Positions 5,940 to 7,941 of a DNA stretch of 7,941 nucleotides are shown piece by piece; within the stretch, counting starts at the first letter, position 1; each line of letters opens with the position of its first letter. The notes under the pieces are model-generated. The model had not been told where the DNA came from. It searched no databases and saw only the letters and a list, made by a program, of their open reading frames with translations. A program made the translations under genes and the position numbers. The stretch spans positions 1 through 7,941 of the forward strand of contig JADZDV010000520.1 in NCBI GenBank assembly GCA_020850915.1, read 5' to 3'. This DNA comes from Chloroflexota bacterium (GTDB taxonomy: Bacteria; Chloroflexota; UBA6077; JADZDV01).

Positions 5940-5987
5940 GGGGCGGAGCGGCGTGGCTGCACAGCGCGCAGCGAACGTGTCCGCCCC
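5940..5987. terminator. Nested inverted repeats between convergent genes, possible terminator
   Basis: The 135-nt gap between the RidA-like stop (5897) and the binding-protein stop (6033) holds an 8-bp perfect outer repeat, GGGGCGGA (5940-5947) with TCCGCCCC (5980-5987). It encloses an inner GCTGC (5956-5960) / GCAGC (5968-5972) stem. No T-run follows, so this is a plausible but unproven bidirectional transcription stop. Confidence 0.3.
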
Positions 5988-6001
5988 CCACTCGTTCAAC
6001 C

Positions 6002-6034
6002 GAGGCCTGGGCGACCGGTCCTGGGTACGGCCTC
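6002..6034. terminator. Inverted repeat at the binding-protein stop codon
   Basis: GAGGCC (6002-6007) and GGCCTC (6029-6034) are perfect inverted copies around a GACCGGTC palindrome (6013-6020), reaching into the TGA stop of the minus-strand gene. It may act as a 3' hairpin protecting or ending that mRNA. No T-tract is present. Confidence 0.25.
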
Positions 6035-7781
6035 AGGCCTGCTTCGGCTTGATGTCGCCGAGGATGTCGATGTAGTCGTTGACCCGCGGGTCCAGGGTGA
6101 ACTTCGACTTGTTGTAGCCGTAGATGACGTTTTGCTGATAGAGGAACACCCGGGGCGCCAGGTCGAAGGCCAGCTCCTGGGCCTGGTTGAGCACCTCGCA
6201 GCGCTTCTGGGCGTTCAGCTCCTTGCTGGCCTGCCCGAGCAGCCCGTTGAGTTGCGGGTCGTCCACCATGGAGAACGTCTGCTTACCCTGGACCATCGGA
6301 TACCAGGCGAGCTCTGGCACGCCAGTTCCGCCGCCCGTCCCGAACAGCACGACGAACATATCCGGTCGCGCCTTGACGTCGGGGTTGGTGACGATCTGCA
6401 GATAGCGACCCCACTCATAGGTCTCGAGGTTCACCTCGATGCCGATCTTGCGAATCTGGTCGGCGAGCGCCTGGGCGACCTCCTTGTCCAGCACGTATCG
6501 GCCTGTCGGGTGGAGCATGCGCAGAGTCATGCCGCTGACGCCAGCGTCTTTCAAGAGCGATCGGGCCTTGTCGGGATCGTATCCGTACCCCTTGATGCTC
6601 GTGTCAAAGCACTCGGTCTGCGGCGCGGCGACACCCGGCGCGGTGCGCGCGAATCCGAGCAAGACGTTCTTGACCAGGGCATCCCGGTCGACGGCGTAGT
6701 TGATCGCCTGGCGGACTCGCTTGTCCTTCAACGGGCCGTCCGAGAAGGTGTTGAGCTGGTACATGATGATGCCGGCGCCCGGGACGGTCGCAACGCCGAG
6801 CTTCTGGTCCGAGTCCAGGGCCCTGGCCATGTCAGGCGGCACGTTGGTGATGATGTCCGCCTGGCCGGTCTGGAGCATCGCCAGGCGAGTCGAGGCCTCC
6901 GGCGCCGGCTTGTACATGATGGTCTTGTAGACCGCCTTCTTGGGGCCCCAGTAGTCGGGATTCGCCTCGATGGTCAGGTGATCGTTCTTGACCCACTCGA
7001 CGAACTTGTACGGGCCTGTTCCAACCGGCTTCTGGAAGAAGGCGGCTTCGCCGACCTGCTGGAAGTACTTTGGCGGCAGCATCATGGCTGGATGGGTCGA
7101 GACGCGCATCGGCAGCGCCGCGTTGGGCCCGTCGGTCTTGATGTTGACGGTGTACTTGTCGACGATCTCCACGCCCTTGACGCCTTCGAACCAGCTCAAG
7201 TAGCCAGTCTTGGTGTCCGGGTTCAGGACCCGTTCGATGGTGAACTTCACCGAGCTGGAGTCGAACTCCTCGCCGTTGTGGAACTTGACCCCCTGGCGCA
7301 GCTTGAACTCCCAGGTGTTTGGATCGACGCTTCGGAAGGAGGTCGCCAGGCTGGGCGCGGGCGTCATGTCGTGCGCGCGTGTGAACAGGGTGTCCCAGAC
7401 GTTGATGAACATCGTCTGATCGGTCAGCGACACCGACTTGGGAGGGTCGATGGTCACGATGTCGACGCCCTGAACGATCACGATCTGGCCAGAGGCCTGG
7501 CTGGCCGGAGCGGCGGCCGGCGCCGCCTGGGGCGAGGCCGCGGCAGCGGCTGGCTTCGACTCGGTCTGCGGCCGCGCAAAGGTGGGCACCGCGGTCGGAG
7601 GGGCAGCCGGCGCCGCGGGCGCGCTGGTCGGCTGGGCTGGCGGCGCCGCGGGGGCCTGCTGGCAAGCCGCGAGCAGCGAGCCGCCGGCCGTCAGGGCCAG
7701 CAGCCGCAGAAAGCCACGTCGACTGGTCGGGCGTCCCGCCTCGCCGGCGGACGGCTGCCTGAGCTCCACGGAATCCTTCAC
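6033..7781 (-). CDS. Family 5 ABC transporter substrate-binding lipoprotein (Tat-exported)
   Basis: A 582-residue solute-binding protein of the dipeptide/oligopeptide/nickel type (SBP_bac_5). The N-terminus has a twin-arginine motif 'SRRGFLRLL' (20-28), a hydrophobic stretch and lipobox 'LLAAC' with Cys40, so it should be exported folded by Tat and lipid-anchored outside the cytoplasmic membrane. Residues ~41-98 are a low-complexity Pro/Ala/Thr/Ser/Gln tether. The mature domain starts near 99 and shows 'TWEFKLRQGVKFHNGEEF', the 'VGTGPYKFVEW' and 'ANPDYWGP' segments, 'GQADI', 'DKRVRQAINYAVDRDALV' and 'YGYDPDKARSLLKDAG', all standard for the family. The start is a GTG at 7781, supported by GAGGAG 6 nt upstream. 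It is the likely receptor for the DppB/DppC permeases on the same strand, although the divergent RidA-like gene lies between them. The ligand cannot be told from sequence. Confidence 0.93.
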   Translation of the reverse strand: MKDSVELRQPSAGEAGRPTSRRGFLRLLALTAGGSLLAACQQAPAAPPAQPTSAPAAPAAPPTAVPTFARPQTESKPAAAAASPQAAPAAAPASQASGQIVIVQGVDIVTIDPPKSVSLTDQTMFINVWDTLFTRAHDMTPAPSLATSFRSVDPNTWEFKLRQGVKFHNGEEFDSSSVKFTIERVLNPDTKTGYLSWFEGVKGVEIVDKYTVNIKTDGPNAALPMRVSTHPAMMLPPKYFQQVGEAAFFQKPVGTGPYKFVEWVKNDHLTIEANPDYWGPKKAVYKTIMYKPAPEASTRLAMLQTGQADIITNVPPDMARALDSDQKLGVATVPGAGIIMYQLNTFSDGPLKDKRVRQAINYAVDRDALVKNVLLGFARTAPGVAAPQTECFDTSIKGYGYDPDKARSLLKDAGVSGMTLRMLHPTGRYVLDKEVAQALADQIRKIGIEVNLETYEWGRYLQIVTNPDVKARPDMFVVLFGTGGGTGVPELAWYPMVQGKQTFSMVDDPQLNGLLGQASKELNAQKRCEVLNQAQELAFDLAPRVFLYQQNVIYGYNKSKFTLDPRVNDYIDILGDIKPKQA

Positions 7782-7787
7782 TCTGAA

Positions 7788-7793
7788 CTCCTC
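7788..7793 (-). promoter_or_regulatory. Ribosome binding site of the substrate-binding protein
   Basis: GAGGAG on the minus strand, 6 nt before the GTG at 7781. It supports the GTG over any internal ATG. Confidence 0.7.
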
Positions 7794-7837
7794 ACCTCGA
7801 CTGACGCGGCACGTCCCTATCGCCGCCTGGTTACCCC

Positions 7838-7867
7838 ATGAAAGCGCACCGAGTCAAAGGGCGTCAA
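7838..7867 (-). promoter_or_regulatory. Candidate promoter of the substrate-binding protein gene
   Basis: On the minus strand, TTGACG (7867-7862) is followed after 18 nt by TTTCAT (7843-7838), which fits -35 and -10 boxes with about 50 nt of leader before the GTG. A second TTGAC lies 10 nt after the first, one helical turn away, which could be a regulator half-site or chance. The rest of 7868-7941 shows no gene or clear signal. Confidence 0.3.
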
Positions 7868-7941
7868 GCATTTTGGTCGGTGGTGGGCCCCCGACGGGTG
7901 CAATCGACCTGTGTTGAGAAGGCCGCTACCGGTCTGTCGAC

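Noticed and set aside
5898..6032. Possible small RNA or mini-gene in the convergent gap
   Set aside because: Only inverted repeats consistent with transcription ends are seen. There is no promoter and no frame with a ribosome site.
5925..7841. A 638-residue plus-strand open frame opposite the binding-protein gene
   Set aside because: Its translation is low-complexity Arg/Gly/Val/Asp-rich, as expected for the antisense of a high-GC gene, and has no recognisable domain. The minus-strand frame has complete family 5 motifs.

Overview
The window looks like a piece of a high-GC bacterial chromosome. The substrate-binding protein combines a Tat-type twin-arginine leader, a lipobox and a long Pro/Ala linker. 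That architecture, with the high GC content, is typical of Chloroflexota (Thermomicrobia/Sphaerobacter-like lineages), but this placement is inference from style and not from a marker gene. No rRNA, tRNA, CRISPR array, insertion sequence or phage gene is visible.

Layout from left to right: (1) the C-terminal part of a YtcJ-like amidohydrolase (+), cut by the left edge, followed 9 nt later by (2) an octopine/nopaline-type opine dehydrogenase (+). These two end convergently, 5 nt from the stop of (3) an M20-family amidohydrolase/peptidase (-). That gene is the last of a leftward unit whose earlier genes are (4) a DppC-type and (5) a DppB-type ABC permease. Divergent from dppB, across a 157-nt regulatory gap, is (6) a double-domain RidA/YjgF-family protein (+). 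It converges on (7) a Tat-exported, lipid-anchored family 5 substrate-binding protein (-), whose promoter region fills the right edge.

Taken together, the genes suggest uptake and breakdown of a small peptide-like, opine-like or N-acylated amino-acid compound. The binding protein and DppB/DppC would import it, the M20 and YtcJ-like hydrolases would cleave amide bonds, the opine dehydrogenase would oxidise a secondary amine (or form one in reverse), and the RidA-like protein would act on or bind an imine/enamine-type intermediate. The two ATPase subunits that such a transporter needs are not in the window.

Two proteins are unusual. The M20 protein appears to lack three of the five canonical metal ligands. 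The RidA-like protein is an in-frame tandem duplication in which both copies have Ser where the catalytic Arg of classical RidA sits. Both reading frames are intact, so these look like specialised subfamilies and not decaying genes.
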